A stretch of DNA of 64,000 nucleotides from Symbiodinium kawagutii (taxonomy: Eukaryota > Sar > Dinophyceae > Suessiales > Symbiodiniaceae): contig VSDK01023569.1 in assembly GCA_009767595.1 (NCBI GenBank), positions 203,941-267,940 on the forward strand, given 5' to 3'. Position 1 is the stretch's first letter. Each line of letters begins with the position of its first letter. Shown here piece after piece: positions 46,131 through 55,310 of this stretch. The translations under genes and the position numbers were made by a program. The notes beneath the pieces were generated by a model that was not told where the DNA came from, searched no databases, and saw only the letters and a program-made list of their open reading frames with translations.

Positions 46131-46292
46131 GATCGGTTCGGTTCGGTTCGGTTTCGGTTTCTGGTAATTGGTTAATTTCCGGTTCCCGGTTCGGTTCGGT
46201 TCGGTTCTTGGCGAATAAATTAACAAACCGGTTCGGTTCCATTCGGTTTTTGATTTGAATAAACCGGTTCGGTTCGGTTCGGTTTTGATTTG
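46131..46292. repeat. CGGTT/GGTTCGGTT pentanucleotide array, left outer block
   Basis: Runs of GGTTCGGTTCGGTTC interrupted by A/T words. The same array, in the same strand orientation, lies at 63470-63640. Confidence 0.93.
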
Positions 46293-46299
46293 AATGTTG

Positions 46300-46770
46300 T
46301 GAATCCAGCCAAAAGGAAAAGAAACAGTAGAAGGAAAGGAAAATGAAAAGGAGATTGGATTTGCTTTTTCCAGGGGCTGGAAAAAACAAACCCAGCCAAA
46401 AGGAAAAGAAACGGTAGAGGGAAAGGAAAATGAAAAGGAGATTGGATTTGCTTTTCCCAGGGGCTGGCAAAAGCAAATCCAGCCAAAAAGGAAAAGAAAC
46501 AGTAGAGGGAAAGGAAAATGAAAAGGAGACTTGATTTGCTTTCCCCAGGGGCTGGAAAAAGCAATCCCAGCCAAAAAGGAAAAGAAACAATAGATGGAAA
46601 GGAAAATGAAAAGGAGACTGGATTTGCTTTTCCCAGGGGCTGGTAAAAGCAAATCCAGCATAAAAGGAAAAGAAACAGTAGAGGGAAAGGAAAATGAAAA
46701 GGAGACTGGATTTGTTTTTTTGCAGGGGCTGCAAAGAACAAACCCAGCCAAAAGGAAAAGAAACAGTACC
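46300..46770. repeat. ~84-bp hairpin-bearing satellite, left block (five units plus part)
   Basis: Each unit contains AAAAGGAAAAGAAACAGTAG, GGAAAGGAAAATGAAAAGG and an inverted repeat GGATTTGCTTTT...AAAAGCAAATCC around a ~13-base CCCAGGGGCTGG loop. Units start near 46307, 46391, 46481, 46566, 46652 and 46743. Minus-strand Phe-rich ORFs are translations of it. The same satellite recurs at 63113-63432. Confidence 0.93.
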
Positions 46771-47639
46771 CTAAGGATCTTTGGGTTCTCATTGGGAGGT
46801 TCCGGGCTCTCATAGCGACATGTCAGGTACCTGGGACCCTCATAGAGAGGGTTCAGGGTTCTCAACCATATCGTGGCCACGTCCCACGAGGTCCCATGAG
46901 ATCCCGCCACATCCCAGGGTCTGGCCCAAACAGCCAAGATACGTAAAATAACCATATTCTTCTCTTAAGTTCAGGCAAGTATGGTGATCAAGCTTCAAGA
47001 CATGATCAAACCAGCTACAGTATGAACACCACGTCGCTGTTCAGGTCGCCACTGTATCCAAACGGTGTTTGTCAATCCAGTCCATATTGGTGGCCACTGG
47101 GCAGTTGCACATACCTCAAATTTATTCAAATATCAAGGTTTTTGCGTGGTCTCAGCCTACATGTAATAGGCACGGCGTAGGATATGTTGATGGCATCACT
47201 AACTATATATACATGTAACATGTAGACATGCATCAGTTTGGACTGTGTTCTTCGAAACATCCTCCATTTGCCATAAACCATCCGCAGCAGCACATGACCG
47301 CTTTTCGCTGGATGCTGGATCTTCGAGATGGTTGAATGCCTCCCAAGCGGTGCCATCGAGGACGGTACCGGAATGGACATGAGGGGGAATCCGGTGGCCT
47401 GCTGACCTAACATAGTTTGATCATGATTTAAACATAACCAGCAGCCAATGAAGGCTCAAGTCGAGCACTGATCAACCAGAGTTGCTATGGCGTTGGAACG
47501 GGCCCCACCACTACTTGGCGTCGAAAAGCAAATCGAGGGTCCCTGTCTGATTTAAAGCATATATGTTAGTCCTTTGTTTATGCTAGCGCCGGCTGCATGC
47601 AACGATGGTAACATGTTGATTGTTTCACGAACGAGGTGC
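46771..47639. other. No gene seen
   Basis: CCACGTCCCACGAGGTCCCA-type short direct repeats occur around 46870-46920. No exon supported. Confidence 0.4.
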
Positions 47640-47870
47640 CATCAAACTTCATTTGCCAGTGGAGAGTTTCGTTGAATGTTCCCGGGCAAAGAAGCCGGAC
47701 AACACACTCTTCCCTGATGTGTGCAGCTTCGGTGTTGGATTTCAAGATCTGGAGACTTACCTGCCGCTTGTGTTGGGGATGTTTGAAGTATCTCCCATTG
47801 GTGACTTGATCGCACAGGCACACACACGCTGGTTTTCTGTTGGTTCCATGAAGCCACCAACCATTTTCTA
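47640..47870 (+). CDS. Possible 5' exon of the UBA-like gene
   Basis: The frame contains VESFVECSRAKKPDNTLF and DLETYLPLVLGMFEVSPIGD, and ends in CAG before a possible GC donor (GCACAC, 47869). The minus strand is also open. Assignment rests on position and orientation upstream of the next exons. Confidence 0.35.
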
Positions 47871-47896
47871 CATGTGTGGCTGAGGGGATTTCAGTG

Positions 47897-47999
47897 GGCC
47901 TCACATTGAGAAAGTGTTTGCACATCTAGATCGAGAAGGAGGACATAATCTAAGCCAGGCTCGCACCAAGAAGGAACGCAAATCATGGGCAGCAAATGA
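47897..47999 (+). CDS. Possible exon of the UBA-like gene
   Basis: After GATTTCAG the frame reads GPHIEKVFAHLDREGGHNLS and QARTKKERKSWAAND. A phase-0 end near a GT (about 48003) would fit the phase-0 exon at 48141. Confidence 0.4.
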
Positions 48000-48140
48000 C
48001 TCTGTGTTGATATCTATCAAATTTTGCTGTGTGTTCACGTTTACTGTATGTTGGTGCGATCATCTCACCGTGTTTCTATACATACCATGTTGCCTACATA
48101 AGGAAACCTACGTCCTATGTGCTCTTCTTTCATATGGCAG

Positions 48141-48336
48141 AAAGTATTGGAGGAAGTCTCTTCAACGCAAAACCAAGACCGCAGTAGCCACGCAGCTGGC
48201 AGCCATTCTTCGGCCCAACCCCAGAAAATTCCGCCTATCTTGCCGTGGCAAGAGGGCCGTGAAAGCAGGCCTGGCTGGGTCTCTGGGTCTAGTCATGGCA
48301 AGTGGCTGCACGCCGCTTTGAGTCTGAGTGAAACTG
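48141..48336 (+). CDS. UBA-like gene, exon
   Basis: From AG (48139-48140) the phase-0 frame reads KVLEEVSSTQNQDRSSHAAG and runs to SLSETG. It ends in phase 1 at a GT (48337). The next exon supplies two bases that complete a Gly codon, so the join is exact. Confidence 0.55.
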
Positions 48337-51300
48337 GTTCTGACTTTTTGATCTAAATGTCCCTCTACGCAGGTGATACCCGCGCCATTGCGATAGACTC
48401 TGACAGTGAAGGAGGTATGGAGGACAGTAGAGGGCCAATTGTTCTATATCAGCCATTCACCAACTTATAACTTGGAGATGCACACGCTGAACAACCATAC
48501 TGAGATAATCATTCTATATCCCTTACATGTGCATATGTGTGCATGGGTCCACCTCTTGTTTCTGTATCCTTTAAGCTTTAGAATTCAGCGGTTGTCAATG
48601 CCATTGGCTCTAGGAGATCCAAGAGAACAAACGTCCTGAAGTTTCCCCAGCTGCAGCAGCTGCAGTTGATGAACCTGTGGTGATTGCGGACAACTCTCCA
48701 GAACCGGCCCAAGAGCATGAGTGGACTTTGGAGGATGCCATCGACTTTTGCAACCACTTCGAGTCCAAGGAGGAGGTGCTAAAGTCCAAACCCGAGATCA
48801 TTGACGAGAATGTGTGGGAGGAAATCCTCATGGTCTTTCCTCTTGTCAAGGCTCATGGAAAAGATCCCAATGTCATCCAAGAGAAACTCCAGGCCATGGT
48901 GAACAATGGTGAGACAAACGAGCCACGACCAAAGGAAGCTGCAGAGACAGAGATTGACCAAGACACACCTGAGGAGAATGAAGATAGCAAACCTGAGACA
49001 AAGCCCAAACCTGATGATGTGGAGAAAAAGCAGCGCATACGCATGTGCTACACTGATGCTCTTGTCCTTATGAAAGATTGTGGCTTTGACGAGGCTACAA
49101 GCCGCCAATGCCTGGCTGATGCGCAGGACGATGTGGCCGAAGCGATTCGCTTGGCAACGCAGTCCAACTTGACTGCACGAGCTGCTGCTGGTGAGTTCGG
49201 TGATCCCGCAACTGCCATGGAGGAAGTTCAAACGGTGCTGGTGGACACAGATTGCCTGCCACCGCAAGATTCTCAGTACGGTGCGCAGTTCGAGGAAATG
49301 ACCATGAGGGAGTTTCGACAATATGTTCCGGACAAGTCCGCCAACCTGAACAACATTGTGGACAACATGGCAACCCTCAACTTGGATGACAATGGCAACG
49401 AGGATCCTCTTCTACGCCAAAAGACCCTCAGGTTGGGGGAGACGGAGACACCTGAAAAGGACAAGGAGGTTAGCAGTGCTGATGACTCTGCAATGATCAA
49501 GCCGAAAGTGGAGCCCGTTGACAAGGAGACAGAGAAAGCGGAGGACATCAAGGACAACAAACCCAGCAACAGGAAGACGGTGAAGGGGGAGGACATCCAG
49601 GACAACAAGCCCAGCAACAGGGAGAAGGTGAAGGTGGCTGGCATCAAGCCCAGCAAAAAGGAAACGGTGAAGGGGGATGACATCCAGGACATCAAAACCA
49701 GCAACGAGAAAGTGAAGGTGGTTGACATTAAACCAAGCAACAAGGAGACGGTGAAGGGGGATGACATTACGCCCAGCAACAAGGAGACGGTGAAGGCGGT
49801 TGACAGCAAGCCCAGCAACAAGGAGACGGTGAAGGGGGATGACATCACGCCTAGCAACAAGGAGACGGTGAAGGCGGTTGACAGCAAGCCCAGCAACAAG
49901 GAGACGGTGAAGGCGGTTGACAGCAAGCCCAGCAGCAAGGAGACGGTGAAGGGGGATGACATCACGCCCAGCAACAAGGAGACGGTGAAGGCGGTTGACA
50001 GCAAGCCCAGCAACAAGGAGACGGTGAAAATGCGCAGGATGGATACCATCAAGACCACCAAGTCCGGCGACACAGAGACCACCATGACGACAATGGTTAT
50101 CGATGACGATGAGACTGAGCCAAAGCTGGAGGAGAACGGGGAGAATTGCGAGGCCAGGTGTGCAAGATTACATACCCGTAGGTATAAAACATAAGTTTGA
50201 AAACTTATATATATATACTGCACATGGCTATCACCATTTATGCACATGCATATAGATGTCGCATGCATGCTATAGCTATAACTTGAGGTTCCATAGCTAG
50301 AGTATCCCATGCATTTTCCTTTTTCGCAATGTCACGATGTCAGGGAAGGCTTCGTTGATCAATGAAACACGATGCAATACTTTTGCAGATTCCAAACCTA
50401 AAAAGCAATGATGGTTTTATGTTTTACAGGCGTTGAACCCAATCCATCCAATATGAGTGAAGCCCAATCTTCCGCCCGGCCACGACATTGCAGGCCTCTC
50501 ATGAAGTGAAGCGCAAAAGCTCCAACACCGAGGACTCCTGGCAGGGTACTCTGCTTGGTGCCAGTGGCTGACCGATCTTATCCCAAGCACCTGGAATAGC
50601 ATAAAGAACATCAGCTATATATAAATATATACTTATACCATCAAGGTAGCCTTCATCCAACAATCCCCAAACAATTCCTTCCATCAATGTGTTTGTGCTT
50701 CCATGTTCCACCTTTAAACCGAAGAGTTGCTAGCGTAGGATGCTTCGAGTCGACCCAAGAAGAAGTTGCGACGTTCCAAAGTTCTTTCGCCAGCAGACCC
50801 CACCACAACATCATGCCCAGAGCTGAACATGTTGAAGTCTGTGGAAGCTTCATTGGATGAGGCTATCCCTCCTGCTTACTCTGAGCAGGGCATGCCCAAG
50901 GGCCGCAAACCGAAAGCCAAGCCAGCGCCCGAGCACAATGCTGGAGCAAGCAAAGTTAGCATCACAAAGCGCAAGTCAAAGCGCAAGCTCAGGACCCTGA
51001 AGAGCGGAACTGCAGAAGATAAACCAAATGCACCAGCACCAGCGGCTTCAGAGCCTGCCAAGCGCAAGCGCGCACCCAAGGCGTCACCAAAGGCAAAGCC
51101 AGCAGCAAAGCGAGCATCCCGCAGCAAACGCAGAAGCAACAAGACCATGACAGAGAACACAATGGAGCCCACTGCTGAGCCCACTGCTGAGCCCACTACT
51201 GGCCCCAGCACCGAGCCCAGCACCGAGTCCCCTGCCGAGCCCACACCTAGGTCCATGGAGGCCGCCATTGACACCGAGCAGACCGAGATCCCTAAAGATG

Positions 51301-51503
51301 CCCAGGACGCCCCAGATCATGTCACAACCAACGGTGTCTATTCGACTGCCTACAAGAGGGTGAAGCAGGCAGGTGGTTCCACTGATGATGCCAGAGCAGC
51401 TGGCCAGAGAGCTTCGAACCTTTTGAGGGATCATGGCAAGGTATCACCTTCACTGAGTGGGGTTCCCAGGGTCCGCAAGAACAAGACCAAGGCAGATCCA
51501 TAA
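48141..51503 (+). CDS. UBA-like, lysine-rich repeat protein (multi-exon gene)
   Basis: At least four exons: 48141-48336, 48373 to about 48414, 48614 to about 50157, and 50739-51503 (stop TAA). The product has a Ser/Pro-rich N-terminus, an acidic DSDSEG patch and an alanine run. It then has a helical region, a UBA-like three-helix domain (about 49049-49165, LMKDCGFDEATSRQCL then DDVAEAIRLA), a 13-residue charged repeat array and a highly basic C-terminus. UBA domains bind ubiquitin or related partners; the basic tail suggests nucleic acid binding or nuclear localisation, which is inference. Only 620 bases separate its stop from the methyltransferase-like gene, on the same strand. Joins between 48414 and 48614 and between 50157 and 50739 are not resolved; GC/GA donors or small extra exons are likely. 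Confidence 0.6.
48373..48414 (+). CDS. UBA-like gene, small exon
   Basis: After CTACGCAG, the frame reads DTRAIAIDSDSEG. The GT at 48415 gives phase 1, but the following exon needs phase 0. A GA donor just downstream (about 48427) would restore agreement and is my alternative. Confidence 0.5.
48614..50157 (+). CDS. UBA-like gene, main exon
   Basis: The AG at 48612-48613 removes an in-frame TAG and opens EIQENKRPEVSPAAAAAVDE. The frame then continues for over 500 codons through the helical region, the UBA-like domain and the repeat array. The frame closes at 50194. A GT donor at 50158 or GC/GA donors slightly upstream are more likely than translation of the last dozen codons. Confidence 0.7.
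49715..50030. repeat. 39-bp coding tandem repeat (13 residues per unit)
   Basis: About eight units alternate between AVDSKPSNKETVK and GDDITPSNKETVK. Older, more diverged units start near 49550. The period is 39 bases, a multiple of three, and all units share one frame. That argues for selection on a protein, unlike the neighbouring satellites. Confidence 0.9.
50494..50545 (+). CDS. Possible small exon of the UBA-like gene
   Basis: After CATTGCAG the frame reads ASHEVKRKSSNTEDSWQ. The Lys/Ser-rich character suits the gene. Phase agreement on both sides needs a GC donor upstream (about 50153) and a non-GT donor downstream. Confidence 0.3.
50739..51503 (+). CDS. UBA-like gene, terminal exon: basic tail
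   Basis: After GCGTAG (which removes an in-frame TAG) the frame opens DASSRPKKKLRRSK. It passes through Lys/Ala-rich stretches (KRKRAPKASPKAKPAAKRAS) and a Glu-Pro-Thr repeat (12-base unit GAGCCCACTGCT, about 51165-51240). It ends with YSTAYKRVKQAGGSTDDARA and a stop. The last motif (YxxAY...G...EAR) resembles tails seen in other dinoflagellate proteins; that is recollection, unverified. Confidence 0.65.
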   Translation, partial: DASSRPKKKLRRSKVLSPADPTTTSCPELNMLKSVEASLDEAIPPAYSEQGMPKGRKPKAKPAPEHNAGASKVSITKRKSKRKLRTLKSGTAEDKPNAPAPAASEPAKRKRAPKASPKAKPAAKRASRSKRRSNKTMTENTMEPTAEPTAEPTTGPSTEPSTESPAEPTPRSMEAAIDTEQTEIPKDAQDAPDHVTTNGVYSTAYKRVKQAGGSTDDARAAGQRASNLLRDHGKVSPSLSGVPRVRKNKTKADP

Positions 51504-52125
51504 ATCTAGTTTGTTTTGCGATGTTCCGCAAGCCCTTGAGATGGAATGACAGCATGCCAATCCAAATCTCATTCTTTTTGATCATGCAAAACAATGCATG
51601 ATGTGTTCACACTTTGTGTTTGATCGAGGCTGGTTGGGGGCAAGGGAAACAGAGCTCTTTGTTTGGCCTTAGGTACAGCTCCCAACGAGATCGTTGGTGT
51701 CTTGTACATGGCCATGCTATTTTGGCCCACTGCACAGCGTAGCAAAACCTATGCTGGTAGACAGTGGCAGTTAGTAGTGGGGTAAGCACCACACATGCGA
51801 TATGTGTGAAGCAAAGATCCGTGAAACCAAACAATGGATGACCAAACTTTGCCCTGATTCTCCATGTGTTTATGTTGTGGGCTTTATCATCTCGAAATCC
51901 ATCACGCAAGACCCATGCATGCAGTCCTTGTCTTCAAAGGCTCTCAGCATTTCAGGACCTCCAAGGCTTAGCCAGGCTGTTTGGATCGCTGCCATGGAAG
52001 GGTCTCTTGTGACGAGGGATGGTGTGTTCTTTGGCAATATGGGTCAATCAGCTGTTGCAAGTAAAAAATGGATCAGACTGCTAGTTATAGAATGTTCAAG
52101 TACTGTCATGCTTTATGTTCCTGAG
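51504..52125. other. Intergenic or 5' part of the methyltransferase-like gene
   Basis: A frame at 51957-52057 reads RLSQAVWIAAMEGSLVTRDG and could be a 5' exon (possible GC donor GCAAGT at 52058). However, its phase does not fit the exon at 52126. The start codon of the next gene is not determined. Confidence 0.35.
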
Positions 52126-52384
52126 GTTTGATGAGACGCATCGAACTGATGATGATGGACCCTACATGTTTCCAAACCGTCCTCCACGAAGAGTTTCATC
52201 ACTTGGTGGAATTCCCTGGCGTCTCATCCTACTGATGACCATGATGGAACGAGCATTCCACAAGCCTACTGAGTTGTTCGATGCCGTGGATTTGTTTGCT
52301 GGCAAATGTGCTATCAGCAAAGCATATCGAGCAGCTAATATGAAGGCTTGCGCGCTGGATCTAGAAATGGATCCACGTGACGAA
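52126..52384 (+). CDS. Methyltransferase-like gene, exon with motif I
   Basis: Acceptor CCTGAG. The frame reads FDETHRTDDDGPYMFPNRPP, then VDLFAGKCAISKAYRAANM and LEMDPRDE. The exon ends at a GC donor (52385) in phase 0. Using the nearby GT (52391) would include an in-frame TAG. Confidence 0.68.
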
Positions 52385-54532
52385 GCTTAGGTATGGAGTT
52401 AGACAATGAACCATTCCACAAGTTGAGAGGGCTTGGCTATGACATGTAGCTCATTCCTTAACCCATCTTGGTTTATCCATTAACCCTTCTTAGCTCATTC
52501 CAAACCCTCTCTTAGTTCATTCCTTATGTTCGATCTAGCATGGCAAAAAGGGCTCATGCGTGATGTAACGAACACTCGCCATGCCCCAACTTACAGCCAA
52601 ACAATGACATTTGCGTTGCCAAGGACGTGTTGACCAACCTGGGTTTCCTGCGATTCCTATGGGCAATCCTTTGTTGCAAGCCTGGAGCTGTGGTCTGTGC
52701 TGGGATTCTGTGCAGCAGCTGGAGCATTGTCAACCGCCACTAGGCAGAATTAATGCGGATTTCGTCATACCATGCGTTCCTGCTGCTCACAAAAATGTTG
52801 GTAAACTGGTTTTGTTTCATGATCGTACAATTTGAAAAGATAATAGAACATCAGCCCAATTACCTTGTTGTCCTCTGCAGGTGGAACATCAAAGCGGAGC
52901 GAAAGCAACCCATTGGGGAAAAGGCAGGGCCTGGGTTCGTTAATGGGTGAGCGAAGATGAACTCAATTAGAGCTTAACTCAGCATTCCATTTCTACCTCC
53001 CATGGACCTTTATGTATGGTTGGCATGCTTTTGTCAGCTTACTTGCAACTTATATAGCTTATAGTTTCACCCAACGCCATTTACACAGGAAATGATCACA
53101 CTCTACAGTTTGGGTATCGAAGTAGGGATTGATCTGATGAAGCTGAGAAGATGGCAAACACAGTGATTACACCAACTGTTCTGGCAAGACCAAGTGTTTT
53201 TTCAACCTTGTTCCTGTCCGCCAGGGGGCTTCCTTCTGTGGAGCGTGGCAATGAAATGGTTGCCAAAGCTGAGACCCCAGGAATGCAAAGAGATCAGTCA
53301 TGCACGTGTGTCAAATGCGATAAACATATGGAACGACCACAATGGAAGATTAACACATGTTCTATACTCAGATGACCCTCATCCTCTATGCGTGCTTGCA
53401 CCGTGGAGTTCACTTTCTCGTTGAAAATCCTGCCCAAACACTGGTTCTGGCCTAAGAATGTACCAAGCATGTGGCATTTAGAGTGTGTGTTAACTTTCAA
53501 AACCAACCCATGTCGCACAGCCATCCACCCATGCCCCCTAGATGTTTGACCATCCGCGTTTGCGTCGCCTTCTTCTAACTCTTGGAGAAGGCGCATACAA
53601 ATGTCGAACATACCTTGGCATGTTTGGCGCAAGAACGTGGAAGCCGGTACGTTTGGTGAGCTCTGCCGATTGTGTCAGTGGCTTGCACAGGACAAACTGG
53701 GATGGAACCATTCATAGTTTTGGGGAGACACACCAGGACATGTCAGTTACACTCTTGAAATAACCGTTGACATATGATTTGCTTCCACAGCTGGATTGGG
53801 TCAGGAAACGAACCAACTTGGCTGTAGGATACAATGAGTATATACGAACATATCCTTTCTATATTTGGTTAATGGATCTACGGTTGAGGTTTGGCATCAT
53901 TCATTGATTGGCATCATTTCATGGAAACATATGGGGGAACAATGATTGCATTACCCTTCATTGGTAGTTTGGTTTGATGAAGAAACCAGTAAGGGTTTTG
54001 ATAATCAGCTTTCCAGGACATTGATTCGGAGTCGCTTTGCACCGAGTGACTCGACCACCCAATACACCGATGCTGATGGCCGTCGTCGTTTTCAAGGAAG
54101 TTCAAAGCTAAAGTCAACACAGGTATATCCTCCCAGATTTGGCAGATCTGTTCCCTGGTTGCACCTCTAGCTATACATACATGACCCGCAAGCCCAGAAC
54201 CGGCCACCTTAAGAGACACTGAGTCTCTAGCATCTCTAGCTCATTCATCGTAGCTGGTCAACCAAGGTCTGCCAGCTGTACTCTTCGTATACAACTGCCC
54301 CTGTTCATCCTGGAATTGACTACACCGTAGACCATTGGGTCGATGCCAAGCTTCTGGTTAGCACCTCTGCGACTGTGGCTATACTTCCCTTTGGTTTGAA
54401 TGGTTTTGTTTTGTCATCAGGCCGACTCCCAAAAGCTAAGCCTCCCCACGCTGTAGGTTACCCGAAGTTGAGGACTTCCTGATCGACAAGCTGAACCGTC
54501 GGCATGCACGCAAGCGTGCGCGCCGTGGGTAG
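52126..54532 (+). CDS. DLFAG methyltransferase-like protein (multi-exon gene)
   Basis: Exons: 52126-52384, 52597-52735, 52881 to about 52949, 53244-53267, 53372-53443, 53542-53646, 54017-54157 and 54457-54532 (stop TAG). Phases agree at nearly every join. The product has a Rossmann-type motif I (VDLFAG, 52286-52303) with a downstream acidic residue, then CSSWSIVNRGTS (from 52711) and ENP (53423-53431). Order and spacing recall cytosine-C5 methyltransferase motifs I, IV (PCQ) and VI (ENV), but the catalytic PCQ is replaced by CSS, so DNA methylation is only a hypothesis. Later motifs are HPRLRRLLLTLG, GMFGARTWKP and KSTQVYPPRFG, then a very basic end. I remember this as a family expanded in dinoflagellates; its function is unknown to me. 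The 5' end is not defined. Confidence 0.68.
52597..52735 (+). CDS. Methyltransferase-like gene, exon with CSSWS
   Basis: Acceptor CTTACAG, phase 0. It reads PNNDICVAKDVLTNLGF and VVCAGILCSSWSIVN. It ends one base into a codon at a GC donor (52736). Joining to 52881 gives Arg and the continuous motif IVNRGTSKRS. Confidence 0.72.
52881..52949 (+). CDS. Methyltransferase-like gene, exon
   Basis: Acceptor CTCTGCAG. The frame reads GTSKRSESNPLGKRQGLGS. A GT donor (52947) gives phase 1; a GA donor at 52950 gives phase 0 and fits the next exon. I prefer the latter, with moderate confidence. Confidence 0.6.
53244..53267 (+). CDS. Methyltransferase-like gene, micro-exon
   Basis: Only eight codons (RGNEMVAK) between an AG (53242-53243) and a GC donor (53268). 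Joined to 53372 it gives GNEMVAKMTLILYACLHRG, a coherent helix. The exon could start further 5' at another AG. Confidence 0.5.
53372..53443 (+). CDS. Methyltransferase-like gene, exon with ENP
   Basis: A 24-codon exon reads MTLILYACLHRGVHFLVENP and AQTL, between ACTCAG and a GT donor (53444). Phase 0 on both sides. Confidence 0.7.
53542..53646 (+). CDS. Methyltransferase-like gene, exon
   Basis: After CCCCCTAG the frame reads MFDHPRLRRLLLTLGEGAYK and CRTYLGMFGARTWKP, ending at a GTACGT donor (53647). The join to the previous exon gives ENPAQTLMFDHPR. Confidence 0.72.
54017..54157 (+). CDS. Methyltransferase-like gene, exon with YPPRFG
   Basis: After TTTCCAG the frame reads TLIRSRFAPSDSTTQYTDAD, then SSKLKSTQVYPPRFGRS. 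A GT donor at 54158 gives phase 2, matching the terminal exon. An exon between 53647 and 54017 may be missing. Confidence 0.6.
54457..54532 (+). CDS. Methyltransferase-like gene, terminal exon
   Basis: After CTGTAG one base completes the phase-2 codon. The frame reads LPEVEDFLIDKLNRRHARKR and ARRG, then TAG (54530-54532). The strongly basic end suggests nuclear or nucleic acid contact. Confidence 0.6.
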
Positions 54533-55033
54533 GCGTATGGTGTTTTTCAATCAGCTATAGCTGCGTGCTGGGAAGCTATGAAGCCCATGTGCACGCTCTT
54601 CATAGTTGTCATGGTTAAAAAGTATGTTGGTTGTCCTGTGCTGTCTTCACGACTTACACGCAGTGTATGGCTATATAATTATTGTGCCATATTAATTAAA
54701 GTTGATCGTGCCGGTCAATGACGTTGGTGGGACCGTGTCAGAAACATCGGAAACTAATTGATAATGCTGCTGCATCGGAAACATCGGAAACTAATTGGAT
54801 GATAAGGGCGCTGCATCGGAAACATCGGAAACTCATCGGAAACTTTCTGATGGGGATGTCAAAACTAAAGGTAAATGACGTCCCGCGACGTCCCGGCATC
54901 GGAAACTCATCGGCAACTTTTGGATGTTCCGGGACCAACCATGCTGAAAAAGGAATGCCCAAAATCCAACCTGTCATACATGCTCAGTTTGCGAATCAAA
55001 CCTGCCATACATGTGAGCGCTGGAAACTCACCA
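54533..55033. other. Intergenic; short GGAAACATCGGAAACT repeats
   Basis: Between 54733 and 54915 the words CATCGGAAACATCGGAAACT recur about five times with variable spacing. No gene supported. Confidence 0.6.
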
Positions 55034-55109
55034 CGTACCTCCGTTGCCCATAGCCTTTTTTCCTACGTGCGGTCATCTTTGTGAAGATCGAGCTGCTGAT
55101 CTCATGGTA
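55034..55109 (+). CDS. Possible 5' exon of the transposase-like gene
   Basis: After GCCCATAG a frame reads FFPTCGHLCEDRAADLM and ends at a GTAACT donor. The paired Cys/His are suggestive only. Confidence 0.3.
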
Positions 55110-55194
55110 ACTCTGGCTGAATCGATGTTGTGTACATTTCTATGCAGTCATGTTTGGGGCATGTTGTGCCCAACCTTTGTGTTTCAAACCTTAG

Positions 55195-55310
55195 GTACGT
55201 GCGAAGGCAAAGGCATCAGAACCTCCATTGCCTCCTTTTCATGTACCCACGAAGGGGGAGGTTGCGGAGTTCTTTGCAACATGGAATGGTGTTTGTGCAC
55301 CCGGGATCAA
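55195..55310 (+). CDS. Transposase-like gene, exon
   Basis: After ACCTTAG the frame reads VRAKAKASEPPLPPFHVPTK and GEVAEFFATWNGVC, clearly protein-like. It is open to about 55380. The donor is uncertain; a GC at about 55299-55311 in phase 0 fits the next exon. Confidence 0.55.

Noticed and set aside
46101..46955. 284-codon minus ORF rich in Phe and Pro, resembling a membrane protein
   Set aside because: Translation of the hairpin satellite and the CGGTT repeat. The same kind of ORF appears at 63033-63579 over the same repeats.
49273..50310. 345-codon minus ORF opposite the UBA-like gene
   Set aside because: Shadow of the 39-bp coding repeat. The + frame carries the UBA-like domain and splice sites.
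51957..52060. Exon joined directly to the methyltransferase-like gene
   Set aside because: Protein-like frame, but the splice phase does not match the exon at 52126 with any nearby donor.
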